NCBI GenBank assembly: GCA_037974335.1
Contig: CM075729.1
Location: 92,542,592-92,606,591, forward strand
From: Prionace glauca
Lineage: Eukaryota; Chordata; Chondrichthyes; Carcharhiniformes; Carcharhinidae
DNA: 64,000 nt
Direction: 5' to 3'
Positions 30,385 through 41,317 of this stretch are shown piece after piece (position 1 is the stretch's first letter; each line of letters begins with the position of its first letter). Made by a program: the position numbers and the translations under genes. The notes beneath the pieces are model-generated. The model saw nothing but the letters and a program-made list of their open reading frames with translations. It was not told the origin of the DNA and made no database searches.

Positions 30385-32501
30385 CGAGTGGGAGTGTGCT
30401 GAATTGGGGAAAGGCGAGCTATGGCAGGATTAGGAGGGAGCTGCAGCAAACTGATTGGGAGGGACTGTTAGCTGGCAAGTCCACGGTTGGCAAGTGGGAG
30501 GCATTTAGGGACAAAATGAAATGGTTGCAGGGGAGGTATGTTCCGGTTAAGCGAAAGGATGGGAAAGGAAGGATTAGACAGCCGTGGATTACAGAGGATA
30601 TTGAAGACTTGGTCAGGAAGAAGAGGGAGGCGTATGTTAGGTCAAAACAAATGGGTACGGAGAGTGCGCTGGAAGAATACAGCGAGAGTAGGAGGGAGCT
30701 AAAAAGGGGAATTAGAAGGGCGAAGAGAGGGCATGAGATGGCTTTGGCTGGTAGGATTAAGGAAAATCCAAAGGCATTTTATTCCTATATCAGAGGCAAG
30801 AGAATAGTTAGAGGAAAAATTGGTCCTCTTAGGGACAAGAGTGGTGAGTTGTGTATTGAGTCGGAGGGGATGGGGGAGCTCCTGAATGAATACTTTGCGT
30901 CGGTATTCACAAAGGAGAGGGGTTCGGAATCGTGTGGTCTCTTGGAGGGAGTGGAGGTTTATTTGCAGGATATAGTTATTACGAGAGAGAAAATGCTAGG
31001 GCTTTTAGGTAGCGTAAAGACGGATAAAGCTCCGGGGCCTGATGGTATTTATCCCAGGCTGCTTAGGGAGGCGAAAGATGAAATTGCTGGGCCTCTGGCG
31101 CAAATCTTTATCTCTTCTTTGGACACAGGTGAGGTCCCAGAAGATTGGAGGGTAGCAAATGTGGTCCCGTTGTTCAAAAAAGGCAGTAGGGATAACCCTG
31201 GGAATTATAGACCGGTGAGTTTGACGTCGGTGGTAGGGAAGTTAATGGAAAAAATACTTAGGGGTAGGATGTATGAGCATTTGGAGCGTTGCGATCTGAT
31301 TAGGGATACGCAACATGGCTTTGTTAGAGGGAGGTCTTGCCTTACGAATCTGGTGGAATTCTTTGAGGAGGTGACAAAAACGGTTGACGATGGGAGAACC
31401 GTTGATGTCATCTATATGGATTTCAGTAAGGCGTTTGACAAAGTCCCTCATGGTAGGCTGGTAGAAAAGGTTAAGGCGCATGGGATACGAGGCCAGGTAG
31501 CTAGGTGGATTGAGAACTGGCTGGGAAATAGGAGACAGAGGGTAGCTGTGGAAAGGACCTTGTCGGGCTGGAGGCCAGTGACCAGTGGTGTGCCGCAGGG
31601 CTCAGTACTGGGACCTCTCCTCTTTGTAGTCTACATAAATGACTTGGAAGAGGGCGTAGGTGGTGTGATTAGCAAGTTTGCTGATGACACCAAGATGGCA
31701 GGGTTGGCGGGTACGGAACTGGATTGTCAGGTGATACAACAGGATATAGATAGGTTGGTGCAGTGGGCAGATAGGTGGCAGATGGCATTTAATCCTGACA
31801 AATGCGAGGTGATGCATTTTGGACGGAATAATGCAGAGAGGAGCTATGAGATTAAAGGGAGGCCGATTAGGAGTATTGACATACAGAGGGACCTGGGAGT
31901 GCAGGTTCACAAATCCATGAAGGTTGCATCACAAGTGGAGAAGGTCGTTAGGAAGGCTTATGGGATGTTGGCCTTTATAGGAAGGGGCATAGAGTATAAA
32001 AGCTGCTGTCTAATGCTTCAGTTGTACAGAACGTTGGTTAGACCGCATTTGGAGTACTGCGTCCAGTTCTGGTCACCTTACTACCGGAAGGACGTGGAGT
32101 CTCTGGAAAGGGTGCAGAGGAGGTTTACCAGGATGTTGCCTGGCATGGGGGGACTAGGTTACGAGGAGAGGTTGAAGAAACTGGGACTATTCTCCTTGGA
32201 AAGGCGGAGATTGAGAGGGGACATGATAGAAGTATATAAGATAATGAAGGGAATGGATAGAGTTAATAGTGAGAGACTGCTCCCTAGACTAGATACAAAC
32301 ACGAGAGGTCATCATTTAAGGGTGAGGGGGGAGAGGTATAATTTGGAGGTGAGAAGAAGGTTCTTTACGCAGAGAGTTGTAGGGGTCTGGAACGCGCTAC
32401 CGAGTAGGGTGGTGGAGGCAAGAACATTGGACTCGTTTAAGATGCAGTTAGATAGGCACATGAGTGAAACGAGAATGGAGGGATATGGTAGGGGATATTA
32501 A
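30357..32501 (+). CDS. LINE family D reverse transcriptase ORF, 714 codons open
   Basis: This is the longest reading frame of the window, the ORF2 of a CR1-like non-LTR element cut off after the endonuclease. Residues 1-40 or so may come from flanking sequence. The linker (residues 60-180, rich in K and R) leads to the RT: DKAPGPDGIYPRLLREAKDE, NYRPVSLTSVVGKLMEKIL, the catalytic Asp355 in YMDFSKAFDKVPH, TSGVPQGSVLGPLLFVVYIN, and FADD with Asp443 and Asp444. After the palm come RDLGVQVHKSMKVASQV, PHLEYCVQFWSPYYRKDV and FFTQRVVGVWNALPSRVV. It has no internal stop or frameshift, so the insertion is recent. It lies in the J2-C2 intron in the sense direction. Without endonuclease it cannot be autonomous. 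Confidence 0.9.
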   Translation: MFCSWVRCRPSGSVLNWGKASYGRIRRELQQTDWEGLLAGKSTVGKWEAFRDKMKWLQGRYVPVKRKDGKGRIRQPWITEDIEDLVRKKREAYVRSKQMGTESALEEYSESRRELKRGIRRAKRGHEMALAGRIKENPKAFYSYIRGKRIVRGKIGPLRDKSGELCIESEGMGELLNEYFASVFTKERGSESCGLLEGVEVYLQDIVITREKMLGLLGSVKTDKAPGPDGIYPRLLREAKDEIAGPLAQIFISSLDTGEVPEDWRVANVVPLFKKGSRDNPGNYRPVSLTSVVGKLMEKILRGRMYEHLERCDLIRDTQHGFVRGRSCLTNLVEFFEEVTKTVDDGRTVDVIYMDFSKAFDKVPHGRLVEKVKAHGIRGQVARWIENWLGNRRQRVAVERTLSGWRPVTSGVPQGSVLGPLLFVVYINDLEEGVGGVISKFADDTKMAGLAGTELDCQVIQQDIDRLVQWADRWQMAFNPDKCEVMHFGRNNAERSYEIKGRPIRSIDIQRDLGVQVHKSMKVASQVEKVVRKAYGMLAFIGRGIEYKSCCLMLQLYRTLVRPHLEYCVQFWSPYYRKDVESLERVQRRFTRMLPGMGGLGYEERLKKLGLFSLERRRLRGDMIEVYKIMKGMDRVNSERLLPRLDTNTRGHHLRVRGERYNLEVRRRFFTQRVVGVWNALPSRVVEARTLDSFKMQLDRHMSETRMEGYGRGY

Positions 32502-33029
32502 ATAGGGTTAAACCTCGGGAGACACCGGAAAGGCAGGCTGTAAGATTAATATTTTTGACTTTATTCCACAGGTGGAGGTTCACCTCGTGTCAAACGAGGG
32601 GCATTCACACGGCAGGTCGTGCCTGGGCTGCTCTTGGAAGTTCCAGGAGTGGCCTAGGACTTCGTGTCGGTGTGTGTGCTTGATCCTGGACCGGTAGATG
32701 GGCGCCGCAACAGCTCAGTGACTAGCACTGCTGGCTGTGCAGGCACATGGATTTGGGCCTGTGTCTGTGGGAGTTTGCGCATTCTCCCTGTGGTTGCGTG
32801 GGTTTCCTCCGGGCGCTCCGGTTTCCTCCCACACCCCAAAGATGTGCTCTCAGGCTAATCGGTTTTTACCAAATTGACACTATTTCTTCCCTGAATCTGA
32901 CTGAGTAGGGTTCCATTCATAGATATGCAGGGTAGAATAGGTGTGGGGTGATGTGGCGGCGCGGGCTCGATGGGCCGAAGGGCCTGTTTCCCGTGCTGGA
33001 TTGTTCTTTGTTCTTTGTTCTTTGTAATC
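30385..33029 (+). mobile_element. CR1-like LINE family D, 5'-truncated, young
   Basis: The element comprises the RT ORF, a 3' untranslated part (32,502-33,029) and the tail GGGCCGAAGGGCCTGTTTCC followed by TTCTTTG repeats. Within the 3' part, 32,700-32,880 resembles the HE1 SINE body (AGCTCAGTGACTAGCACTGC, then GGGTTTCCTCCGGGCGCTCC), but the B box is missing. The copy at 4733-5552 has the same structure. Unit 1 lacks this insertion at the matching place. Confidence 0.85.
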
Positions 33030-33124
33030 AGCTGGAATCCCGCCCTCGATTGGTCACAACAGGGTCCATTTGAAATGGATCCCTTCACCTGTGGAAACCT
33101 TACACAGTCCATGTAGTTTTTTAT

Positions 33125-33430
33125 TAGCCATTGAATCCCTACAGTGCAGGAGGAGGCTATTCAGTCCATTGACAGAATTCCGAGAGACAGAGATAGGGTA
33201 GATATGAGGAAACTTTTCCCCTTAATCACAGAGGCAGCAGATTTTGAGGGACGTGAGGGAAATCTTTTCACCCAATTCTCCAAAAGATCTTCTTACCCAG
33301 GCTCCCTGTAACCCTGCACATTTACCATTGCTAACCCACCTAAAGAACACACTCGGGGTAATTTAGCATGGCCAATCCATCTAACCTGCAGACCTTTGGA
33401 ATGGGGGAGGAAACTGGAGCACCCCGAAAA
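33125..33430 (-). mobile_element. HE1-type SINE remnants
   Basis: Positions 33,128-33,165 (GAATCCCTACAGTGCAGGAG) match an HE1 tail and are specific to unit 2. Positions 33,313-33,430 match the older remnant shared with unit 1 at 4036-4165. Homology with unit 1 resumes at about 33,268. Confidence 0.55.
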
Positions 33431-33837
33431 ATGTCTCAACTCACATTCTGTCACCCCAGCACCAGTACACACAGCTCAGGGATACCGTTGGATTTTTAAC
33501 CCATTTCCCTGTTGATTCCTGAAATGTAACAAACAAACATGTCTTTCACCCAGAGTCAGTTTACTTTGAATTTAGACCATTTCCACATTCTGGGATATAA
33601 CTCAACAGGAGATGGGTTTTGGATTCAGCTGAGATGTGACAATCAGACTCCATTGTCTCTGTAACCACAGGAGATTAAAGTTTCTATTTTCTGCTTGAAG
33701 AAGTCCCTGACACCTTTCAGGTGTGATATTCCATCTTCTCTCACGTCCTTCAAAATCTGCTGCCTCTGATTTAGGGGAAAAGTTTCCTCATATCTACCCG
33801 ATCTCTGCCCCTTGTAATTCTGTTTTTCTGCAGTTAT

Positions 33838-34056
33838 GATGTGGGTATGCCGGCGTTGGACTGGCGTAAACACAGTAAAAAGTCTGACAACACCAGGTTT
33901 TAGTCCAACCGATTTATTTGATAATATTCTCACAAGCTTTCGAGGGGACTGCCTCTTCGTCAGGTGCATTCACCTGACGAAGAGGCAGTCCCCTCGAAAG
34001 CTTGTGAGAATATTATCAAATAAATCGGTTGGACTAAAACCTGGTGTTGTCAGACT
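33838..34056 (+). mobile_element. Palindromic foldback element, unit 2 insertion
   Basis: The left arm, GTTTTAGTCCAACCGATTTA through CGAGGGGACTGCCTCTTCGT, pairs with the right arm to form a near-perfect hairpin centred at about 33,965. The left end extends to GATGTGGGTATGCCGGCGTT. The 15-bp TTTTTCTGCAGTTAT flanks it (33,823-33,837 and 34,057-34,071). In unit 1 the site at 5766 is empty (CTGCTGCAGTTATACAGGG). Confidence 0.9.
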
Positions 34057-34065
34057 TTTTTCTGC

Positions 34066-34938
34066 AGTTATACAGGGCCTTGGTGAGACCACACTGGGAA
34101 TAATGTGTACGGTTTTGTTCTCCTTATCTGAGGAAGGATATTTTTAGGAGAGAGGGAGTGCAGCAAATGTTTACTGGAATGATTTCTGCGAGAATGGGAT
34201 TGATGTAGGAGGAGAGATTGAGTTGGTTAAGATTATATATTTTTAAAAGTTTCTTTATTAGTCATAAGTAGGCTTACATTCACACTTCAATGAAGTCACG
34301 GAGAAAATCCCTGCATGGCCACATTCTGGAGCCTCTTCGGGTATTCTGAGGGAGAATTTAGCTTGGCCAATTCACTAACCTGCACACCTTTTGGACTGTG
34401 GGAGGAAACCTACGCAGACATGGGGAGAATTTGCAAACTCCACACAGACAGTGACCCAAGCTGGCAATTGAACCTGGGTCCCTGGCACTGTGAGACAGCA
34501 GTGCTAGCCACTGTGTCACCGTGCTGCCCCCACTGCAGGTCAGAAGAATGAGGGGGGATCACATAAAAACCTATAAAATTCCAACAGGACTCGTCAGGAT
34601 AGATACAGGAAGCATGTTCCCAATGCTGGGAGCGTCCAGTTTGAGGCATCATAGTCTGAGAATATGGGGTAAACCTTTTAGGACTGAGGTGAGGAGAAAT
34701 TCCTTCACCCAGTGAGGGGTAAACCTGTGGAATTCACTATCACAGAAAGCAGTTGAGGCTAAAATACTTTTGTTTTCAAGGAGTTCAATTTATCTCTTGG
34801 GGTAAATAGGATGAAAGAATTTGGTGAGGAAGACAGGATCTGGCTCCTCATTGGATGATCAGCCATGATCATGATGAAGAGTGGAACAGGCTCAAAGGGC
34901 CAAATGGCCTATTCCTGTTCCTATTTTCTGTGATTCTA
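34066..34938 (+). mobile_element. Old CR1-like LINE 3' remnant, split by a SINE
   Basis: Counterpart of 5766-6413 in unit 1, with the same ending TGTGATTCTATG. It is interrupted by an HE1-type SINE at 34,238-34,531 that unit 1 lacks. Confidence 0.7.
34238..34531 (-). mobile_element. HE1-type SINE, unit-2-specific
   Basis: On the reverse strand it has the head (GGTGACACAGTGGCTAGCACTG, shortened here), B-box-like CCCAGGTTCAATTGCC, the body, and the tail ending GACTAATAAAGAAACTTTTA. It belongs to the same subtype as the copy at 14.0 kb. It entered after the units split, or was lost from unit 1. Confidence 0.88.
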
Positions 34939-35009
34939 TGCAGACCAGCATTTTTCACCCATCCCTAATTGCCCTGGTGAAGATGGTGCTGAGGTGGTGG
35001 AATAAGTTC

Positions 35010-36325
35010 TACTCCAATGAGTATCGGCCCAACTTGCTCAAGCTTTCCTCATAAGACAATCCCTTACTCGGTGGAATCAGCCTAGTGAACCATCTCTGAA
35101 CTCTTTCCAATTCTCCTATATCTTTCCTTAAGTAAGGAGACCCTAAGTGTCCACAATATTCTAAGTGTGATTTTCCCAATGTGCTGTAGCAAAATATCCC
35201 TCCTTTTATACTCATCCTCATTGGAATGAAGAGCAACATTCCATTTGCCTTCCTAATTTCTTGCTGTTCCTGGATGCAAAGACACCCAGATCACTCGATA
35301 GAATCTCTCCAGTTTACTAGTATTCTGCTCAATCCTCCTGCCAAATTGGACAACCTCACATTTTCACTCATTATTCTTCATCTGTCAATGTTTTCCCACT
35401 CACTGAACCTATCTCTATCCCTTTTCAGACTCTGTATCCTCCTCACAACTTGCATTTCTACTTTTCATTTTATCATCAGCAAGTTTAGTGACATTACTCT
35501 CATTCCCTTCATCCAGCTCATCAGTATAGATTGTAGAGTTAAATCCCAACCATCTTCCTTTGTGCCGGGTATAACTCCAACCAGGGGAGAGTTTCCTCCT
35601 GATTCCCATTGGCTCCAGTTTTGTGAGGGCTCCTTGATGCCACATTTGCTCAAATGCTGCCTTGATGTTAAGGGCAGTCACTCTCACCTCACCTCTGGAG
35701 TTCAGCTCTTTTCTCTATGTTTGAACCAAGGCTGTAATGAGATCAGGAGCTGAGTGACCCTGCAGGAACACAAACTGAGTGTCAGTGAGCAGATTATTGC
35801 TGAGTAAGTGCTGCTTGGTTTCACTCTGGATATGTTCAGATCACGTTGCTGATGATCGAGAGTAGACTGATGGGGTGGTTATTGTGTGGATTGGATTTGT
35901 CCTGTTTTTGTGCACAGTTCATAACCAGGTAATTTATCACAATGTTGGGTTGATGCCAGTGTTGTAGATGTGCTGGAACAGCTTGGCTAGGGACACGGGA
36001 AGTTCTGGAGCACAAGTCTTCAGGATCTCCGGAGGAGGTCGAGATGGATCATCCACTCGGAACTTCTGGCTGAAGATTGCTGCAAATGCTTCAGCCTTAT
36101 CTTTTGTACTGATGTGCTGGGTTCCCCCATCATTGAGGATGGGGATATTTGTGGTGCCTCCTCCTCCAGTGAGTTGTTTAATTGTCCACCACCATTCACG
36201 GCTGGATGTGACAGGACTGCAGAGCTTAGATCTGATCCATTGGCTGTGGGATGGTTTAACTCTGTCTATCACTTGCTGCTTCTGCTGTTTGGTACACAGT
36301 CTCTGTGTTGTAGCTTCACCAGGTT
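35010..36325 (-). mobile_element. Old CR1-like and L2/Rex-like LINE remnants
   Basis: Counterpart of 6480-7790 in unit 1. Reverse-strand 35,009-35,239 reads KSHLEYCGHLGSPYLRKDIG and ELERVQRWFTRL. Positions 35,937-36,272 read TIKQLTGGGGTTNIPILNDG and KAEAFAAIFSQKFRVDDPSR, slightly better preserved than in unit 1. Many breaks are present. Confidence 0.7.
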
Positions 36326-36421
36326 AACACCTCATTTTTCAGTCTGTCTGTTGTTGCTCCTGCCATGTCCTCCTGCACTCTTCATTGAACTGAAAGCAGC
36401 AGAGAATCCACAGAAACAGAC

Positions 36422-37329
36422 TGATGTTTGTCTGAAGTGTCTGTGTGTTTATTAGTTGTGACTGAGCAGATAGCAAGAGTTTCAGCAGCAACAAAGATGT
36501 TTCTCTAGTTCACCTCCCACTTTCCCCATCCACTTCCAAAATCCTTACGGGGAAAGGGCCAGCACCTGTCACATCCCCCCTCTAAACTACAGGCCTCCCA
36601 TCTTTCAGATGAGACAATCTGATATCTGCCCTCTCAGGGGGTGTAAAAGATCCCATTGTACTATTGGAAGAAGAGCAGGGGAGTTCACGCCGGTGAACTG
36701 GTCAATATTCATCCCTCAATCAAAATCACTACAAATCTGCTTATCTGTTCTTTCTCAGTCTACTCCCCGGGATCCTGCTGTGCACAATGAGCTGTAAAAC
36801 ACATTGGGACATTCTGAAGTGTTGACAGGTGCTCTGGAAATGTCATTCTGTCTTTGAGGTTGGAGATTCCTGATCCTGACCCTCACCCATTCTCCACACA
36901 CTCGCACCTTCCAGAGTTCATGGGGTCATTCAGAGCAGTGACCCTGTCTGACCCCTGGACACAGAGACTAATTCTAGCCTCACCCTTGACCTCAGCCCAG
37001 TGCTGGGCAGTAAGGTTTGAAATGAAATCTAGAAGCTTCTACACCAGCCAATGGGAATCCTGTGTGAAGTGTGTTGATCCAAGTCTGCTCCAATGTTCTG
37101 GGATAAAGTTCTCCTGATCTGTGTGTGATCTGAGGTTTGTTGATGTTCAACCTGTTTCCCCGGACAGACTGAGCAATAGTTCCAGCTTCCTGACTGGTTA
37201 ACATTCTGTTAAAGGGACACTGTGTCTTTAAATACTCTCACTATTAACCATTTCAGTGCTGAATTTGTAGTAACCTTCTTTCCAAATGTTTCAGTAACAT
37301 TGTAAAATGATTTAACCAGCTTCAAATCA
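36422..37329 (+). other. Unit-2-specific block with a SINE-like repeat
   Basis: This is not homologous to 7878-8654 at the matching position. Positions 36,590-36,860 are a diverged copy of the SINE-like repeat seen at 8.1-8.4 kb (GTAAAAGATCCCATTGTACT, GAAGAAGAGCAGGGGAG, GATCCTGCTGTGCACAATGA). The remainder, 36,861-37,329, shows nothing recognisable. Confidence 0.5.
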
Positions 37330-37835
37330 AACCTTTACCCCCGGATACTGAACTAGTTTGAAATCCAACATGCCATTTTCCCTTGAATCCCACCAGCTTT
37401 TAATTTTAAACAATGGTACAGAGTTATCCGTCCTCCAGTCCACCCACATCACTCCTATAGCCAGAGAGGATTGGAAAATAATGGTCAGAGTCTCTGCTAT
37501 TTCTTCCCTTGCTTCACTTCGCATCCTGGGATACATTTCACCCAGGCCTGGGAATTTCTCCATTTTAAAAGATGATAAACGCATTAATATCTCCTCGCTC
37601 ACTATCATTATCCCATTAATTAGTTCACAATACCTCCCCTCCTGAACTACATGTCAATTTTGTCCCTCCCACTTGTGATATTTGATGTAAATTATTCATT
37701 CAGAACTATCTCTGTGTCTTCCCCCTCCACACACAAGTTACCTTTTTGCTCTCTAATTTGCCCTATTTAATCCTTAGTTATTCTCTTTGCAATGTCCGAC
37801 GCTATTGCTTGATGAACATATATGTCCTGAACTCT

Positions 37836-38171
37836 GAGGAATAGATAGGGTGGACTCTCAGAGGCTATTTCCCCGGGTTGAAATGGTCGCTACGAGAGGA
37901 CACAGATTTAAGGTGTGGGGAGGGAAGTACAGAGGTGATGTTAGGGGTAAGTTTTTCACTCAGAGGGTAGTGAGTGATTGGAATCGGCTGCCGTCGTCGG
38001 TGGTGGAGGCGAACTCGCTGGGGTCTTTTAAAAGACTTCTGGATGAGTATATGGGGTTTAATGGGATTGGGGGTTATAGATAGGTCTGTAGATTGGTGGG
38101 GTTGATGCGATCGGCGCAACTCGAGGGCCGAAGGGCCTGTTTGTGCTGTAATGTTCTATGTTCTATGTTCT
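37836..38171 (+). mobile_element. CR1-like LINE family C, short 3' copy
   Basis: The frame 37,850-38,083 reads DSQRLFPRVEMVATRGHRFK and FFTQRVVSDWNRLPSSVVEA to the LINE stop. The tail is GTTCTATGTTCTATGTTCT. Compared with unit 1 (8700-8760) it splits ACTCT from ATCTCCAG cleanly, without a visible target duplication. Confidence 0.88.
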
Positions 38172-38414
38172 ATCTCCAGCTCGAATGTCCTCCCACTGCT
38201 CTGACACTGATTTACCTTCAAGTTGCTGTTTCCGGTTCATTTTAGCAAATTCCAGTTCAGTGAAATTGGCCTTTTCCCAATTTAAAACCTTTACTCTTGA
38301 TCGATCTTTCCCCTTTTCCATAGCTACTCTAAATCTAACTGTATTATGATCATTATTACCCAAATGCTCTCCCACTGATACACCTTCCACATGCCGAGTT
38401 TCATTCTCTAAAAC

Positions 38415-38577
38415 AAAGAACAAAGAACAAAACAGCCCAGGAAACAGGCTCTTCGGCCCAACGAGCCCGTGCCACCATTTTAACATTATGAGTCCCCCCT
38501 CTACCCATGACCCTTGTCTATGCTTTTGGCATTCCACATTGAGGGAAAACTAATTTAGCGTCAATTTGTTATACCGC
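38415..38577 (-). mobile_element. LINE family D 3' end fragment
   Basis: The sequence begins AAAGAACAAAGAACAAAACA, the reverse of the TTCTTTG tail, followed by CTCTTCGGCCCAACGAGCCC. Unit 1 lacks it at the matching site (about 8991), so it is specific to unit 2. Confidence 0.75.
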
Positions 38578-38763
38578 CAAAATTGATAAAACTGCCCCTT
38601 CTCTTGTTGGGATTGTTCCGAACGGGTTAAAAAAGTTCCCCCGGAATGGATTTTCAGAATTGTGCAACGTTGAAACATTGACACTGATTTGATCCCAGTT
38701 AATATTCGGGATGTTGAAAGCCTGAAAATGGCAGTGATTAAAATTCCTTCTCTTCTCTTCCAG

Positions 38764-39092
38764 CCCGTGAGAATTCACAACCCACGCTGACCCTGCTGCC
38801 CCCCTCCCCGGAGGAGGTCAAGACCAAGGGCACTGCCACCCTGGTGTGCCTTGCCGATCACTTCTATCCCGATGAGGTGGAGGTGAAGTGGAAGAAGGAT
38901 GGTGCAGCCATTTCCAACGGGGTTCAGACCAGCAACTACCTGCGAGCTTCGGACAACACCTACAGCGTCAGCAGCCTGCTGACCCTCTCTGGCTCCGACT
39001 GGGAGTCCAACGCTCGCTTCTCCTGTGCCCTCACCCACGTGAGCCTCTCCTCTCCCCTCAGCAAGAGTGTCAGGAGTTCAGAATGTGCCTAG
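38764..39092 (+). CDS. Ig light chain C2 exon, kappa-like constant domain
   Basis: The exon follows the acceptor CTTCTCTTCCAG. It encodes the same C1-set domain as C1, from threonine (made with the J base) RENSQPTLTLLPPSPEEV to VRSSECA, with the domain cysteines in LVCLADHF and FSCALTH. It ends with TAG at 39,090-39,092. By eye the only differences from C1 are two silent changes near the start (ACC for ACA, CTG for TTG). The intron before it is LINE-derived up to about 40 bp from the acceptor. There are no breaks, so the unit looks able to make a full light chain. Confidence 0.95.
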
Positions 39093-39514
39093 AGTGTTAG
39101 AGACAGTCCACAGAGGAGACACAACTTGGAATAGAACAGGGGTGAGCTGGGAGGGCAAAGGTCACTGTCAGCATTGAATTACAACTCTCTTCCTTCTCGG
39201 GACTGGGTCTGAGACACTTCTGAGGGTCAGGGGTTAAAGAACATTGTTGGGATATTGTAGAGGGAGCTTTACTCTGTATTAACCCCATGCTTTTCCTTCA
39301 CTGGGAGTGTTTGATGGGGATTTGTGATCACAAGTAAAACCTCTCGAAGATGCTGAAGACTGTCAGCTGTACAGAAATAATGTGACCCTCTGAAGTATCT
39401 GCTTCAGTAAACCAGACCTCCTTCCTGCTCACCCTGCAGTTACAATTGAAGCTTTCGTCACTGTTTAGAGGGACAGGATTCTCATGTTATTGAGAAAATC
39501 TCCACAAGTGTTTT

Positions 39515-39520
39515 AATAAA
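39515..39520 (+). terminator. C2 poly(A) signal
   Basis: AATAAA about 420 bp after the stop codon, at the same place as in unit 1. The 3' untranslated region lacks 9 bases present in unit 1 (near 39,320) but is otherwise nearly identical. Confidence 0.75.
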
Positions 39521-39954
39521 CCTCCATTCTCCCTGTGAATTTCTCCAGCTTCCTCTGGCTGGGCTGTTTATTCAAGTCTTTTTTCTGTCAATGTCAATGT
39601 GTAAAAGGTAATAAACATTAAGAATATTCAGTACATGTCTGGTGAGTGCTTTGGAAATGTCCCACCTCCCCATCAGCTGATTGGCTGCATTTCACCAAGT
39701 GATTGTCCTGATTGGTTGCTTGGCCTGTCAATCAATGACACCAGCAGAAGATTGGATTCAAATCCAATGATCAATCATTTGAAAATGATCAGTTTGATCT
39801 GGAATCTCTTGAGTGACAAGATTGAAAACAGGAAAGAAACTGAAAGTTGCTGGGATTAAACCGTCACAATCACAATTCTCCATCCCATATTCACCACCTC
39901 CCCCTTGACCTTTCCATCTCCGTGGTCCCACTACTCCCATAATTTCAATCAGCG

Positions 39955-40735
39955 ATAAGGCCATCTCTCATCACTTCCTTCTATCAATCGCCAGACACAT
40001 CCTCCTTCCATACCCCAACCCTACTCCCTTCTGTATCCATCCCTGCAAAAACCTATTCCCCAACTCACTTACAACTGCACCTTCCAAACCTCAACTATGT
40101 AATCTCTGGCCCTCCACTGTCAACAGCTTTGCCAGCTAATCTTAGTCAATGTGCACGTTTTATATCATCAAAGTTAGCTTTCCTTAAGTTCAGGACCCTA
40201 GTCTCAGATTTAACTGTGTCACTACCATTTTATGGTCATTGTTCCTCAAAGGATTTCACACTACAAAGTTGCTAATTAATCTCTCTCATTGCTCAATACC
40301 CATCCTAGGTTGACCTGATGTCTAGTTGGTTCCTTGGTTGAAAAAATCATCCCTTATACATTCCAGGAAATCCTCCTCCATCCCATTGCTACCAATTTAA
40401 TGAGCCCAATCAATATGCAGATTGAAGTCACCCAAAATAAGTGCTGTACTCTTACTGCATGCATCTTTAATTTCCTGCTTGATGCCATTCCCAATCTCAC
40501 TACTACTGTTTGGTGGTATGTACACAACTCCTATTAGCGCTTTTATCCTTTGGTGTTCTGCAGCTTCACCCACACAGATTCCGCATTTTCCAGGCTAATG
40601 TCCTTCCTTGCTATTGTGTTAATGTCCTCTTTAACCAGCAACACTGCCCCACCTCCCTTTTCTTTCTATCTATCCTTCCTGAATATTGAATAACCCTGGA
40701 TTTTGAGTTCCCATCCTTGGCAATGAGAATTGAAG
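39955..40735 (-). mobile_element. Old CR1-like LINE endonuclease remnant
   Basis: On the reverse strand the sequence has the order and wording of the CR1 endonuclease region, for example a GDFNLHIDWAH-like stretch opposite 40,390-40,440 (AATCAATATGCAGATTGAAG). It carries many breaks. It starts right at the point where homology between the two units ends. Confidence 0.5.
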
Positions 40736-41305
40736 GCTAAGCGTGGTTTTAGTTTTGCAAGTCTGAAGTTCCAAGACTGTTATTAGATCTGTATTGGAAA
40801 TTAATTTACCTCAATGAAGTTAGGCCGTCCAATTCTTCTTTGTAGACCAGTGATGTTTCTTATTGACAACAGTTGGAGCCTCTGCAAAGGACTGAGTGTG
40901 GAATCAGAAGCTGCTCTGGGTATTTGGAAGCAATGTGCACTGATTTGCACAGTACAACTTATTGCACCCTCTCAATGTCAAGTGCTATGATGAGGCAGCT
41001 GTTTATTCAAGTAGCTCAAGCTAGGGCTGCAATTCCAACGATTGATGGGCCCATCTGTGCGATAGAAGTGATTTCTCAGCTCAAGGTTCCTTTGTTTTGT
41101 CGTAATAGTGGCTCAGATTCAGGCTGCTTTGTCAGTCATCATCCAGGGCCACCGAACTTCAGCTACTCGGGTCATCTGATTTCCAGAGCTGGTTGAAACT
41201 CGGGAAACCAACAAATCTGTATGGCATGGAGTAAGGCTGTATATCTATTTCAGACTCCACCTCTGGAATAGCAGCAGTGGTGCTCCACTAATCACTGCTA
41301 TATCT
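40736..41305 (+). other. No feature recognised
   Basis: A 107-codon open frame at 40,873-41,196 has no recognisable domain and no support. I see no repeat. Confidence 0.35.
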
Positions 41306-41317
41306 GATTATGTATTG

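Larger units (their letters stand above)
37330..38725 (-). mobile_element. CR1-like LINE remnant (endonuclease to RT start) next to C2
   Basis: Read on the reverse strand from the right: FQAFNIPNINWDQISVNV (38,569-38,778), GVSVGEHLGNNDHNTVRFRV (38,163-38,537), then SEEILMRLSSFKMEKFPGLG and EMYPRMRSEAREEIAETLTI (37,327-37,608). It is the fuller version of the remnant beside C1. It is interrupted by a family C copy (37,836-38,171) and a family D tail (38,415-38,577). Confidence 0.75.

Noticed and set aside
40873-41196. 107-codon frame as a host gene
   Set aside because: No domain, no splice support, and surrounded by LINE and foldback remains.
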